From the NCBI RefSeq assembly GCF_008692605.1, contig NZ_LFCT01000004.1:62001-126000 (forward strand): 64,000 nucleotides of DNA, written 5' to 3'. The position numbers and the translations under genes were made by a program. Below, piece after piece: positions 1 through 8,858 of the stretch. The notes under the pieces were generated by a model. The model saw only the letters and a list, made by a program, of their open reading frames with translations, was not told the DNA's origin and did not search any database. The DNA comes from Sphingobium estronivorans (GTDB lineage Bacteria; Pseudomonadota; Alphaproteobacteria; Sphingomonadales; Sphingomonadaceae). Position 1 is the stretch's first letter, and every line of letters starts with the position of its first letter.

Positions 1-1
1 C

Positions 2-961
2 AGCCTGGTGTCGATCCTCTATTATCTGGGCATCATGCAGCAGATCGTCCGCTGGGTCGGCGGCGCCATCGAGAAGGTGACGGGCGTGTCCAAGGTCGAG
101 AGTCTCTGCGCGGCCGCCAATATCTTCGTCGGCCAGAGCGAAAGCCCGCTCGTCATCCGCCCCTATCTGGCAGGCCTGTCCCCGCCGCAGCTCTTTGCCG
201 TGATGACCAGCGGCATGGCGGGGATCGCGGGCACCATCCTCGCTGCCTATGCTTCCATGGGGATCAAGATCGACTATCTGCTGGCGGCGAGCTTCATGTC
301 CGCGCCCGGCGGTCTGCTGATGGCGAAGATCATGATGCCCGACGAGCCGGGGCACGAGCCGGAACGGCCGATGGCCGATCGTTCCGACGCCGAAGGCACG
401 CCGGGCGAGCCGCTGCCCGCCACGCATGATGAGGAAAAGCCCGCGAACATCATCATGGCCGCCGCCCAGGGCGCGCAGACCGGCGTGAAGCTGGCCGTCG
501 CGGTCGGTGCGATGGTGCTGGCCTTCGTCGCGCTCGTGGCGCTGGCGAACGGGATATTGGGCGGGATCGGCGGTTGGTTCGGCTATCCGGACCTCAGCTT
601 CCAGCAACTGTTGGGTTATGTCTTCTCGCCGGTCATGTACCTGCTCAATATTCCGTGGAACGAGGCGCAGATCGCCGGCGGCCTGTTCGGCACCAAGGTC
701 GTGCTCAACGAATTCGTCGCCTATATCAATCTGGGGCGGGTGGAAGGCGCGCTGTCGCCCGCGACCATCGCGATCGTCACCTTCGCGCTTTGCGGTTTCG
801 CCAATTTCAGCTCGATCACGATCCAGATGGCCGTCACCGGCAATCTCGCGCCCAATCAGCGGCCCGTGATCGCGCGGCTGGGGGTGAAGGCGCTGGTCGC
901 GGGCAGCCTGGCCAATTTGATGAGCGCGGCGCTGGCGGGGTTGATGCTCAGCCTGCGCTGA
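2..961 (+). CDS. NupC/CNT-family nucleoside transporter (5' partial)
   Basis: Inner-membrane concentrative nucleoside transporter, which imports nucleosides by symport with H+ or Na+. The reading frame is open to the left edge of the window, so the N-terminal part is missing; about 319 residues of a family usually near 400 to 420 are present. Visible family marks are the stretch around GQSESPLVIRPYL, the repeated hydrophobic helices, and the C-terminal CGFANFSSITIQ segment, which matches the conserved CNT pattern. A polar linker rich in Glu and Pro (about residues 110 to 150) separates two membrane blocks and is longer than in Escherichia coli NupC. A GTG at position 8 is in frame but is an internal Val, not a start. 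Substrate range cannot be read from the sequence. Confidence 0.9.
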   Translation, partial: SLVSILYYLGIMQQIVRWVGGAIEKVTGVSKVESLCAAANIFVGQSESPLVIRPYLAGLSPPQLFAVMTSGMAGIAGTILAAYASMGIKIDYLLAASFMSAPGGLLMAKIMMPDEPGHEPERPMADRSDAEGTPGEPLPATHDEEKPANIIMAAAQGAQTGVKLAVAVGAMVLAFVALVALANGILGGIGGWFGYPDLSFQQLLGYVFSPVMYLLNIPWNEAQIAGGLFGTKVVLNEFVAYINLGRVEGALSPATIAIVTFALCGFANFSSITIQMAVTGNLAPNQRPVIARLGVKALVAGSLANLMSAALAGLMLSLR

Positions 962-1022
962 TCGTTTCATCGCTATAACAAAAGTTCTACCGCCCCTTGG
1001 CAAAAGTCATTATGGTTAACCC

Positions 1023-2072
1023 ATGGGGGCGAAACGCATATTCGGGCTGGCGGCTATGCTGTCGGCTCTCACGGGCACGGCATGGGCGCAGGCGCCCAGG
1101 CCGGGCACATTGGAAAGCTACAAGGACTGGACCATCGGCTGCGACAATCGCGACCGATGCGAGGCTGTGTCGCTGCTGCCCGAGGGTGGCGGCTGGCCCG
1201 ATGCGCCGGTCATGATGGGCATCAGGCGGGACGCGGGCGCCGCCGCCGACCCGGAAATCTGGGTCAGCCGCGACGCCAAGGGGCGCGAGACGCTGAGCTT
1301 CCTGATCGACGGGCGCACGATCGCGACCGCGGGCAGCGTGGATGGTGAAGCCAGCCTGGAAGGACCGCAGGCTTCCGCACTCGCCATCGCCATGGCGCGG
1401 GGCGGGACGATGGAGATCCGGTCAGGCGTCAAGCGGATCGGCCAGCCCTCGCTTGCCGGTTCGGCTGCGGCATTCCGGTACATGGATGCGCGGCAGGGAC
1501 GGGCGGGGACGCAGGCGGCGCTGGTCGCAACCGGTGCGCTGGCTCGCGGCGCCGTCCGCCCGGCGCCTGCCAGCCCGGAGGTCCGCCGCGCGATCATCCC
1601 CAATGGCGCCGAACCGCCCGCGCTCTGGCGGGAGGAATTGACGGCGCTCGGCAAGTTCACCGGCTGCGCGGACGAGATGAAGAACGCGGCCTCGCCGCCG
1701 GAGCTGCACCGGCTTTCCAGGACGGAAACGCTGGTTCTGGTGCCTTGCGGGGCGGGGGCCTATAATTTCACCGCCGTCCCCGTGATCGCGACGGGCATAG
1801 CGGGGCGGCGGGCGTTCCATTTCGCCAGCTTCGACTATCAGCCGGGCTGGAGCGAGGATGCGAACCATCCGATGCTGGTCAACGCCAGTTGGGCGCCGCA
1901 GACCTCCACCCTGCAAAGCTACGCCAAGGGCCGGGGTCTGGGCGATTGCGGCGGCAGCGAATCCTATGTCTGGGACGGAACGCGCTTTCGCCTGACGGAA
2001 GCGAGCGCCATGGGAGAATGCCGGGGCGCCTGGCACTGGATCACCACCTGGTCGGCCAGGGTCGTCGAATAA
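1023..2072 (+). CDS. DUF1176 family exported protein
   Basis: 349 aa protein with an N-terminal signal peptide (hydrophobic core after MGAKRIFG, likely cleavage after AWA). The mature part starts with a W-x-I-G-C-D-N segment and has spaced cysteines, and it ends with a tryptophan-rich stretch (AWHWITTWSARVV). This arrangement fits the DUF1176 family of periplasmic proteins of unknown function, common in alphaproteobacteria. It lies alone between the transporter and a convergent FUSC gene, with 61 bases upstream that could hold its own promoter. No function is known. The family call is by pattern recognition. Confidence 0.75.
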   Translation: MGAKRIFGLAAMLSALTGTAWAQAPRPGTLESYKDWTIGCDNRDRCEAVSLLPEGGGWPDAPVMMGIRRDAGAAADPEIWVSRDAKGRETLSFLIDGRTIATAGSVDGEASLEGPQASALAIAMARGGTMEIRSGVKRIGQPSLAGSAAAFRYMDARQGRAGTQAALVATGALARGAVRPAPASPEVRRAIIPNGAEPPALWREELTALGKFTGCADEMKNAASPPELHRLSRTETLVLVPCGAGAYNFTAVPVIATGIAGRRAFHFASFDYQPGWSEDANHPMLVNASWAPQTSTLQSYAKGRGLGDCGGSESYVWDGTRFRLTEASAMGECRGAWHWITTWSARVVE

Positions 2073-2075
2073 GCC

Positions 2076-3158
2076 TCAGATGCCGCCGGCTTCCTCCCGT
2101 TCCAAGAGAGTGCGCCGCGTCCGGTCCGGGCTGAGCCAGTGCCAGCCCAACAGCACGGGCGCCAGCGCGGCCATGCCGATCAGCGTGCCCGCCAGCCGCT
2201 CCAGCGCGGGTCCGATGGCGGCATCGCCATAGCTGTCGGGTACCAGCGCCACCAGCACTGCTAGGGTGAACTGCGTGCCGACATAGCGATAGCCATGATC
2301 GCCATTTTCCAGATGCCGCCCCAACGCCACGCCCGCCATCGTTCCAGCGATCAGCACCACCGGCGATCCGTGAGCGATCAGCAGCACGGCGGCCGCGAGG
2401 GCCGCTCCGGCGATGCCGCCCAGCACGCGGTGGACAATGCGGCGACCCACGGGAAACAAGCCGCTGCCGCCAACGACGGCCGTCGGCATCATCATCACCG
2501 CCATGGCGGCAATCGCGCCCTGCGTCGGCGCGGGAATGGCGATCAGCGCATGCAGCACGGCCAGTGACGCGACCGCCACGCCCGCCTGCAAGGCGTGGCG
2601 AAAGGCCCCGCTGTGCCAGCCCAGCCTTTGCGGTGGCGGGGTCCGGCTGCCGGGCCAGCGGCGACGCAGCGTCAGGGTGGAGGCCAGGCTGACAGTCACG
2701 CAGGCCAGCGTCCCCACGCTTGTCTCCAGAATCCGCGTGGCGACGAAGCTCGGCAGGGCGATGTCGGGATGCTCCACCCGGTCGAACAGCAGCATGACGA
2801 AGGTCAGGCCAAAGAACAGCCAGGCATAGGATCGCTTGCCGGTCAGCGCGCCATAAAGGCTGACCGTCGCCGCCGCCAACATCGCCAGCGCGACCAGCGG
2901 CATGGAGGGCAGGACAAGCGGCGCGATCCCCAGCGCAAGCACGCCGCCCGCGACCGTCCCGGCGATGCGCAGCAATCCGCGCACCATCGTTTCGGCCGCA
3001 TGACCGCGCATGACCATGTAGCCGGCGAACGCCGCCCAGGAGACATGAACCGCGCCCAGCCCGTGTGCCAGCGCAATCGCCAGCAGGACGGAGGCGACGC
3101 ATTCCGCCTCATCGACGGTGCGTGCCGAGATGAAACGCGTGACCGCAGCCGGATTCAT
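2076..3158 (-). CDS. FUSC-family inner-membrane protein
   Basis: About 360 aa if started at the Met of MNPAAVTRF; a longer frame reaches 3257 but its extra 33 residues are arginine- and glycine-rich and look untranslated. The protein has two blocks of closely packed hydrophobic helices separated by a basic linker (around LTLRRRWPGSR). This is the layout of FUSC/aromatic acid exporter (AaeB or YccS-like) proteins, here without the large cytoplasmic domain of the longest members. Such proteins export aromatic acids or affect envelope properties; the substrate here is unknown. Its stop lies 3 bases from that of the convergent DUF1176 gene, so the two transcripts meet tail to tail. Confidence 0.75.
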   Translation of the reverse strand: MNPAAVTRFISARTVDEAECVASVLLAIALAHGLGAVHVSWAAFAGYMVMRGHAAETMVRGLLRIAGTVAGGVLALGIAPLVLPSMPLVALAMLAAATVSLYGALTGKRSYAWLFFGLTFVMLLFDRVEHPDIALPSFVATRILETSVGTLACVTVSLASTLTLRRRWPGSRTPPPQRLGWHSGAFRHALQAGVAVASLAVLHALIAIPAPTQGAIAAMAVMMMPTAVVGGSGLFPVGRRIVHRVLGGIAGAALAAAVLLIAHGSPVVLIAGTMAGVALGRHLENGDHGYRYVGTQFTLAVLVALVPDSYGDAAIGPALERLAGTLIGMAALAPVLLGWHWLSPDRTRRTLLEREEAGGI

Positions 3159-3190
3159 GTCCCCCGCATAGCGGCAGGGATGCGGCTTGC

Positions 3191-4147
3191 CTACGCCTCC
3201 GCGAGAATCAGCGAAAACAGCCCGTCCGCATCGGTCCATTCCCGCAACGGTTCCCACCCGCCCGCGCGCAGCAGCAGCCTTTCGTCGCGGGTGCCATATT
3301 TATGGCTGCTCTCGGTATGGATGGTTTCGCCCGTCGCCATGCGGAAACATTGTCCCGCAACGTGAAAATGCAGCGGCCGCACGGCTTCCAGATGCATTTC
3401 GATCCGCGCTTTCTCGTCATTCCAGCGCGCGCGATGGGCGAAGCCGTCGAGCGGCATGTCGCCCTCCAACTCGCGGTTGATCCGCGCGATGAGGTTCAGG
3501 TTGAACGCCGCCGTCACCCCCGCCGCATCATCATAGGCGGCGATCAGCCGGTCGCGGTCCTTGATCCGGTCCATGCCGATCAGCAGCATCGATCCTTCAC
3601 CCAGCAGCCGGTGCATCGCTCGCAGCAGGTCCACGGCGGCCTCCGGCTCCATATTGCCGATGGTCGATCCGGGGAAGAAGCCCAGCCGGGGCAGCCCCTC
3701 CACGGCGGTGGGCAGCGACGGGTCGCGGTTGAAGTCGCCGACCACGGGCAAGACCGGCAGACCGGGGAAGGTCGATGCCAATTCGGCGCTGCTGGCATGA
3801 AGAAACTCGCCGCTGATGTCGATCGGCACATAGGCCGCCGGGTCAATGGCGCGCAGCAGATGCGGCGTCTTGCGCGCGCTGCCCGCGCCGAATTCGACTA
3901 CCGCTCGTCCCGGTCCCACCATCGCGGCGAAATCCGCCCCATATTTTTCCAGCAAGGCGGTTTCTGTCCGTGTCGGATAATATTCGGGCAGGTCGGTGAT
4001 CGCCTCGAACAGTTCCGATCCGCGACGGTCGTAGAACCAGATGGGCGGCGTCGCCTTGGGCTCGCGCGACAGCCCCTCCAGAATGTCCCGTCGGAAAGCC
4101 GGATCGGGCGCGCGCAGGGGCAGCGTGGCGTCCTTCGTCAGCAGCAT
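3191..4147 (-). CDS. egtD: L-histidine N-alpha-methyltransferase EgtD
   Basis: 318 aa. EgtD trimethylates histidine with three S-adenosylmethionine to give hercynine, the first step of ergothioneine synthesis. The sequence shows the family hallmarks: an early FYDRRGSELFE segment, the YYPTRTE motif, the SAM-binding loop VVEFGAGSARKT, and a C-terminal ESSHKYG motif, also typical of the family. The start at 4147 is chosen because it lies 4 bases after the egtB stop and fits the family length; the frame upstream of it runs into egtB. The gene is second in an egtB-egtD pair, so the two core enzymes are made together. The cytosolic location follows from the lack of a signal peptide. Confidence 0.95.
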   Translation of the reverse strand: MLLTKDATLPLRAPDPAFRRDILEGLSREPKATPPIWFYDRRGSELFEAITDLPEYYPTRTETALLEKYGADFAAMVGPGRAVVEFGAGSARKTPHLLRAIDPAAYVPIDISGEFLHASSAELASTFPGLPVLPVVGDFNRDPSLPTAVEGLPRLGFFPGSTIGNMEPEAAVDLLRAMHRLLGEGSMLLIGMDRIKDRDRLIAAYDDAAGVTAAFNLNLIARINRELEGDMPLDGFAHRARWNDEKARIEMHLEAVRPLHFHVAGQCFRMATGETIHTESSHKYGTRDERLLLRAGGWEPLREWTDADGLFSLILAEA

Positions 4148-4151
4148 CGCC

Positions 4152-5420
4152 TTACAGATCCTTTGCCAGCCGCAGCCCGGTGAACTGCCAGCGTTGATGG
4201 GGATAGAAGAAATTGCGGTAGCTCGCCCGGACATGGCCGCGTGGGGTGGCGCAACTGCCTCCCTTCAGCACGAACTGGCCGGACATGAACTTACCGTTAT
4301 ATTCGCCCACTGCTCCCTCGGCGGCGCGGAAGCCGGGGTGCGGCCGATAGGCGCTGCCGGTCCATTCCCAGACATCGCCGAACATCTGGGTCAGCGTCGA
4401 TTCCCCCTCCGCCACGCGCGCGCGCGGGCAGGTCGCGCCGTCGAGCTGGTTGCCGCTGGTGGAAGCGATATTCAGCGCGGCGCTTTCCCATTCGGCTTCG
4501 GTCGGCAGGCGGAACCCCGCCCAGCTGGCATAGGCATCGGCTTCGTACAGGCTGATGTGCGTGACCGGGGCGGCAGGGTTGACCGGCTTGCGGCCGTCCA
4601 GGCCATAGCGGGTCCAGCCCTGTTCGTTGCGCCGCCAGTAGAGCGGCGCCTCAATCCCTTCCGTCTGGATCCACGCCCAGCCGTCCGACAGCCAATGGGA
4701 CGCTTGCGTATAGCCGCCATCCTCGATGAAGGCGATCCATTCGCCATTGGTTATCAAACGATGCGCCAGCGCATGGGGATGCAGCACCGCCTTATGCCGT
4801 GGTCCCTCGCAATCGAAGGCGAAGTCGCCCTTGCCATCGTCGCCGATCTCCACCAGCCCTTGCCGCCCCTCGATCCAGTGGAGGGGGCCCGGCACTGGCG
4901 CGGGCAGGGCGTTGGGCGCGTCGAACAGCGCGGGTTCCAGCGGATTGAGCGAGAAAAGATGCTGCATGTCGGTCAGCAGCAATTCCTGGTGCTGCTGCTC
5001 ATGGTGCAGGCCCAGCAGCACCAGCGCCTGCACGTCCGGCATCAGCATCGGCAGCGCCGTGATCAGCGCCTTATCGACATGGGCGCGATAGGCGCGGATT
5101 TCCTTCAGCGATGGCCGCGTCAGCACTCCACGCAGGGGCCGGGCATGGCGCGGGCCTTCCGCCTCATAATAGCTGTTGAAAAGGAAGGCGTAGCGAGGAT
5201 CGAACGGCTTGTAGCCAGTGACATGGTCGCGCAGCACGAAGGTTTCGAAGAACCAGCTCACATGGGCCAGGTGCCATTTGGCCGGTGACGCGTCCGGCAT
5301 GGACTGCACCGTCGCGTCGGCGTCGGACAGTGGCGCGGCCAGCGCTTCGGTGAGCGCCCTGACTTCCCGATAGCGGGTAATCAGGTCGATCTGGCTCGGT
5401 GCGGTTCGGCTTCTGGCCAT
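4152..5420 (-). CDS. egtB: Ergothioneine biosynthesis sulfoxide synthase EgtB
   Basis: 422 aa. EgtB is a non-heme iron enzyme that joins hercynine to a thiol substrate (gamma-glutamylcysteine or cysteine, depending on subtype) through an oxygen-dependent C-S bond. The N-terminal DinB-like part carries the iron-binding pattern: a His near residue 50 and the HHEQQH box near 139 to 144. The C-terminal half is a formylglycine-generating-enzyme/sulfatase-modifying fold with FRLPTEAEWE, FGDVWEWT and GGSCATPRGH motifs and ends in FTGLRLA. Neighbour egtD follows at 4 bases. No egtC amidohydrolase or egtE lyase is present in the window, so later steps must be encoded elsewhere or a direct-cysteine route is used. 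Confidence 0.95.
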   Translation of the reverse strand: MARSRTAPSQIDLITRYREVRALTEALAAPLSDADATVQSMPDASPAKWHLAHVSWFFETFVLRDHVTGYKPFDPRYAFLFNSYYEAEGPRHARPLRGVLTRPSLKEIRAYRAHVDKALITALPMLMPDVQALVLLGLHHEQQHQELLLTDMQHLFSLNPLEPALFDAPNALPAPVPGPLHWIEGRQGLVEIGDDGKGDFAFDCEGPRHKAVLHPHALAHRLITNGEWIAFIEDGGYTQASHWLSDGWAWIQTEGIEAPLYWRRNEQGWTRYGLDGRKPVNPAAPVTHISLYEADAYASWAGFRLPTEAEWESAALNIASTSGNQLDGATCPRARVAEGESTLTQMFGDVWEWTGSAYRPHPGFRAAEGAVGEYNGKFMSGQFVLKGGSCATPRGHVRASYRNFFYPHQRWQFTGLRLAKDL

Positions 5421-5458
5421 CCATGCCCCTTCGATACGGTTGATCCGCTCTCGCGACC

Positions 5459-5478
5459 AAGCGCATGAAAGTGCGCTT
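5459..5478. terminator. Stem-loop between GGDEF gene and egtB
   Basis: Perfect 7-base arms AAGCGCA and TGCGCTT enclose a 6-base loop. The stem covers the stop codon of the GGDEF gene (which ends at 5477) and lies just upstream of egtB. It could end the GGDEF transcript or act in the egtBD leader. There is no clear T-run on either side, so an intrinsic terminator is only one option. Confidence 0.35.
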
Positions 5479-6358
5479 ATGTTCCAAAAGCCAGGCTGGA
5501 AGGGCGTTCGGCCCGTCGGATCTGATCCCGGCCCGACTGCTTTGCCCGATGAAGCGCATCCTCCGCCCGTGCGATTGCGGCCGTGACGGGGCCGCTGCGC
5601 CAGGTGCAGAGTCCTGCGGAAAAGCTGATCGGTTCGCCGTCCATCCGGCCGATGGGTTCCCGCCGCATCCGGTCGGCAATGCGGGCGAGCGACCAGCTGG
5701 CTTCATCTTCTATGGCGTCCTGATAGAAGATCGCGAATTCCTCACCGCCCCAACGGCCGACAAGGTCGACGCGGCGCGTCTGCGACGCAAGGCAGGCGGC
5801 GAAATCGCCCAGCATGCGGTCCCCTTCGTCTTGACCGAGGCGGTCGTTGACCTGCTTGAAATGATCGATGTCGAGGATCGCGATACAGCCCCGCCGCCGG
5901 TTCTGCGGCAGGGCGTCGATCTGCGCCAGGAAGCCAAGCCGGTTGGCGATGCCGGTCAGCGGGTCTTCATGGGCGATGATATTATGTTCGTCGATCGGGC
6001 TGCGCGGAGCGGCCTTACCCTGGCGGATGAAGGGGAACAGCCGGCAGACGATGTCGCCGACGTCGGGCGGGGTCCGTCTGGCCTTGCCTCCCCGGTTCGG
6101 GACGTTGTTCGGATTCAGCCCACCGGCGAGCGCATGGAGAGGGTCCAAAAGCGCGCCGATGCCGATCAGCGCCCCCGCCGTGCCCGCCAAGGTGGCGAGG
6201 GTCAGGATGACGAACTCGGCCCAGGCCATCCGTCCCGTCGCGGCGCCCCAGCCGATATAGCCAAGCAGCGGCAGATGGGTGGCGCCGCAACAGAGCGCGA
6301 GGAGCCGGAGCCGCAGGGAATGCGGGAACAGGAAGGAGGTCGCGAGGTAGAAGTGCAT
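5477..6358 (-). CDS. Membrane-bound diguanylate cyclase (GGDEF)
   Basis: 293 aa. It is predicted to make the second messenger cyclic di-GMP from two GTP. The N-terminal 80 residues hold two hydrophobic helices, then a linker, then a GGDEF domain from about residue 130. The signature reads GGEEF, an active variant, and is preceded at the usual five-residue spacing by RRVD, which fits the RxxD inhibitory site for product feedback. DPLTGIANR and DIDHFKQVND are the normal N-terminal GGDEF motifs. There is no EAL domain and no recognisable sensor domain besides the short membrane part. A PilZ protein, a possible receptor, is encoded 12 kb away beside the polysaccharide genes. Confidence 0.92.
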   Translation of the reverse strand: MHFYLATSFLFPHSLRLRLLALCCGATHLPLLGYIGWGAATGRMAWAEFVILTLATLAGTAGALIGIGALLDPLHALAGGLNPNNVPNRGGKARRTPPDVGDIVCRLFPFIRQGKAAPRSPIDEHNIIAHEDPLTGIANRLGFLAQIDALPQNRRRGCIAILDIDHFKQVNDRLGQDEGDRMLGDFAACLASQTRRVDLVGRWGGEEFAIFYQDAIEDEASWSLARIADRMRREPIGRMDGEPISFSAGLCTWRSGPVTAAIARAEDALHRAKQSGRDQIRRAERPSSLAFGT

Positions 6359-6466
6359 CCCTGAGGCCCGTTATTGAAAACGGATTCAAAATTGGGATGG
6401 CGCGTAAATCATGGGTGAAGGAAAAGAGTTAACGGCAACGAACCGTGCGGAAGGAGAGTCGAACCG

Positions 6467-7036
6467 CTACCGCGACGCGCCCGGCACCCATTTGACGTCA
6501 TGCGCGCCATTGCCGTTAAGGCGGCGTGCCATCACGAACAGCAGGTCGGACAGGCGATTGAGATAGGCCAGCGCCTGCGGATTGAGCGCCATTTCGGCCG
6601 CTGCGGCGGTGGCGGCGCGTTCGGCGCGGCGCGTGACGGCGCGGGCCAGGTGCACGGCGGCGGCGGCAGGCGATCCGCCGGGCAGGATGAAGCTGTCCAG
6701 CGGGGCGAGATCGGCGTTCATGGCATCGATCTGCTCCTCCAGCCGTTTGACCTGCGATGCGACGATGCGGAGGGCCCACGGCTCGTCCGCGCCATCCGGA
6801 ATGGGCGTGGCGAGGTCTGCGCCCAGATCGAACAGGTCGTTCTGGATGGTGGTCAGCCAGCCCGCCTCCGACACGAGGCCGAGTGCCACGATGGCGAGAC
6901 CGATGGCGCTGTTCGCCTCATCCACGTCGCCCACGGCCTGCATGCGCGGCGCGTGCTTGGGCAGGCGCGATCCATCGACAAGCCCAGTCGTGCCCGCATC
7001 GCCGGTGCGGGTGTAGATCTTGTTGAGCTTCACCAT
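6467..7036 (-). CDS. Cob(I)alamin adenosyltransferase, PduO type
   Basis: 189 aa, the normal size for the PduO/MMAB family. The enzyme transfers the adenosyl group of ATP to cob(I)alamin or cob(I)yrinic acid a,c-diamide to form the active coenzyme. The ATP-binding N-terminus IYTRTGDAGTTGL is nearly canonical, followed by VGDVDEANSAIG and later by LPGGSPAAAAVHLAR and the C-terminal YLNRLSDLLFVMAR helix, all conserved in the family. A small membrane protein gene lies 6 bases upstream on the same strand, so the two are probably co-transcribed. No other cobalamin genes are visible nearby. Confidence 0.93.
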   Translation of the reverse strand: MVKLNKIYTRTGDAGTTGLVDGSRLPKHAPRMQAVGDVDEANSAIGLAIVALGLVSEAGWLTTIQNDLFDLGADLATPIPDGADEPWALRIVASQVKRLEEQIDAMNADLAPLDSFILPGGSPAAAAVHLARAVTRRAERAATAAAAEMALNPQALAYLNRLSDLLFVMARRLNGNGAHDVKWVPGASR

Positions 7037-7042
7037 GAGGAG

Positions 7043-7276
7043 TCAGCCATTGCCCTTCATCAGCAGCAGGATGGCGACGATGATGACCGCGACCGCCTGG
7101 AACAGGATGCGGTTCATCATCATCCGGTTCTGCTTCAGGCTGGACGGGCTGGGACCGTTTTCGGGCGAATTAAGCTGTTCCTTGGTCGCCTGCAAAAAGG
7201 CGACGATGCCCCGGATCAGGGCGAACAGGGTGGCGCCCATGGCCAGGATCAGGGCGATGACGAGCACGGTATTCAT
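7043..7276 (-). CDS. Small twin-transmembrane protein (HIG1-like)
   Basis: 77 aa with two hydrophobic helices, about residues 4 to 28 and 57 to 73, separated by a polar loop. The second half, with the QNRMMMNRILFQAVAV pattern, resembles the HIG1 domain and the alphaproteobacterial twin-transmembrane small proteins. HIG1 proteins in mitochondria help respiratory complexes; the role of the bacterial members is not settled. It lies between gluQ (9 bases) and the adenosyltransferase (6 bases) on the minus strand, probably in one operon. The family assignment is by pattern only. Confidence 0.7.
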   Translation of the reverse strand: MNTVLVIALILAMGATLFALIRGIVAFLQATKEQLNSPENGPSPSSLKQNRMMMNRILFQAVAVIIVAILLLMKGNG

Positions 7277-7285
7277 GGGATGAAT

Positions 7286-8182
7286 CTAGGCGCTTGCCAG
7301 CGAAATGCCAATCGGAAAGCGCGCATGGCGCAGGTCGTCGGCCAGACGCTTTGGATCGACGCCCTGCGCCCGCAGATCGGCCAGCGCAATCGACCCGTCG
7401 CGCTTGGCCAGCCGCCTGCCGTCCGGCCCGACCAGCAGCGGATGGTGGATGTAGATGGGGGAGGGGAGGTCCAGCAGCGCCTGGATGAGCCGGTGAATGT
7501 CGGTCGCAGCGCGAAGATCGTCGCCGCGCAGCACATGGGTCACCCCCATCGCCGCGTCGTCCAGCGTGCAGGACAGATGATAGCTTGCCGGCGCATCCTT
7601 CCGGGCGAGGACGACATCGCCCGCCAGCAGGGGTTTGGCCTCCACCCATTGCGTGTCCCCGCACTCAAGCGAGGACGCCTGCCAGCGCAAGGCTCCGGCC
7701 CGCTCGACAGCCCGTGCCATGTCGATCCGCCAGGCATGCGTCTGGCCCGCTGCTACCCGCCGCGCCTGTTGGTCCTTGCTCAACCCCCGGCAGGTCCCCG
7801 GATAGATCGGCCCTTCCGGTCCATGCGGCGCGCTCGCGCTGGCCGCGATGTCGGCGCGGGTGCAGAAGCAGGGATAGAGCAGCCGCATGTCCTGGAGCCG
7901 CGCCAGCGCCGCGTCATAATGCGCCAGCCGGGCCGACTGAAACGCGATCTCGCCATCCCATTCGACGCCGATCCAGCGCAAATCCTCGACTATTCCTTCG
8001 ACATGCTCGGGCCGGCTGCGCGTGCCGTCGATATCCTCGATCCGCAGGCGGAAGGCGCCGCCGCGCGCGCGGGCGAAGTCCATCGCCCGCAATGCCGACC
8101 AGCCATGGCCGATATGCAACCTACCGGTGGGGCTCGGCGCGAAGCGAGTTACCATATGCTGTGGCTCGTGCGATTGAATCAT
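7286..8182 (-). CDS. gluQ: Glutamyl-Q tRNA(Asp) synthetase GluQRS
   Basis: 298 aa. This truncated paralogue of glutamyl-tRNA synthetase attaches glutamate to the queuosine base at position 34 of tRNA-Asp. The class I HIGH box appears as HIGH in RLHIGHGWSA, after FAPSPTGRLH, and the KMSKS-like site is KRDGS. A zinc-site pattern with CFCTR and a later PGTCRG motif is present. The anticodon-binding C-terminal domain of true GluRS is absent, as expected at this length. The start at 8182 is upstream of the conserved MVTRFAPSP; a shorter start at that internal Met is possible. It heads a three-gene minus-strand run. Confidence 0.93.
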   Translation of the reverse strand: MIQSHEPQHMVTRFAPSPTGRLHIGHGWSALRAMDFARARGGAFRLRIEDIDGTRSRPEHVEGIVEDLRWIGVEWDGEIAFQSARLAHYDAALARLQDMRLLYPCFCTRADIAASASAPHGPEGPIYPGTCRGLSKDQQARRVAAGQTHAWRIDMARAVERAGALRWQASSLECGDTQWVEAKPLLAGDVVLARKDAPASYHLSCTLDDAAMGVTHVLRGDDLRAATDIHRLIQALLDLPSPIYIHHPLLVGPDGRRLAKRDGSIALADLRAQGVDPKRLADDLRHARFPIGISLASA

Positions 8183-8279
8183 ACAGGCCCTTGACGGGGT
8201 GGGGTTGTTAATGCTGTCATGCTTCCGTCACGTTTCTGGTCGATCAGAGCGGCGGCAAATGGGGGTTGAAGGGTAATAT

Positions 8280-8846
8280 ATGTACCATCCCGACCTGATA
8301 CGACATCCGGAAAACTGTCCGGCCCTGGTCCTGAACGCGGACTATACGCCGCTAAGCTATTATCCGTTGAGCCTCTGGCCTTGGCAAACCGCCATCAAGG
8401 CGGTTTTTTTGGAACGGGTGGACATCGTCTCCAGCTATGAGCGGGAGGTGCACAGCCCCAGCCTGCAAATGAAGATTCCCTCGGTGATCGCGCTCAAGCA
8501 ATATGTGAAGCCGTCAGAACATCCCGCCTTCACCCGCTTCAACCTGTTCCTGCGCGACAAGTTCGCCTGCCAATATTGCGGATCGCCGCATGACCTCACC
8601 TTCGACCATGTGGTTCCGCGTCGTGCCGGCGGGCGCACGACATGGGAAAATGTCGCGACCGCCTGTTCGCCCTGCAACCTCAAAAAGGGTGGGCGCACGC
8701 CCAAGGAAGCGCATATGCAGCTGCATGTGACGCCGATCCGCCCGACGAGCTGGCAGTTGCAGGAACATGGCCGCGCCTTCCCACCCAACTATCTGCACGA
8801 GAGCTGGCATGACTGGCTCTATTGGGACGTCGAATTGCTGGCGTGA
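8280..8846 (+). CDS. HNH endonuclease family protein
   Basis: 188 aa. The C-terminal half carries a zinc-stabilised HNH module: CQYCG, then LTFDHVVPRRAGG with the catalytic-type His, then the Asn-containing WENVATACSPCNLKKG. This is the housekeeping HNH protein widely found in alphaproteobacteria rather than an intron or phage enzyme, judging by the N-terminal extension with VLNADYTPL. Its substrate is unknown. A good ribosome site (GAAGGG, 7 bases upstream) supports the ATG at 8280. It is divergent from gluQ, and the 97-base gap should hold both promoters. Confidence 0.88.
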   Translation: MYHPDLIRHPENCPALVLNADYTPLSYYPLSLWPWQTAIKAVFLERVDIVSSYEREVHSPSLQMKIPSVIALKQYVKPSEHPAFTRFNLFLRDKFACQYCGSPHDLTFDHVVPRRAGGRTTWENVATACSPCNLKKGGRTPKEAHMQLHVTPIRPTSWQLQEHGRAFPPNYLHESWHDWLYWDVELLA

Positions 8847-8858
8847 CGGCGGCGTCCG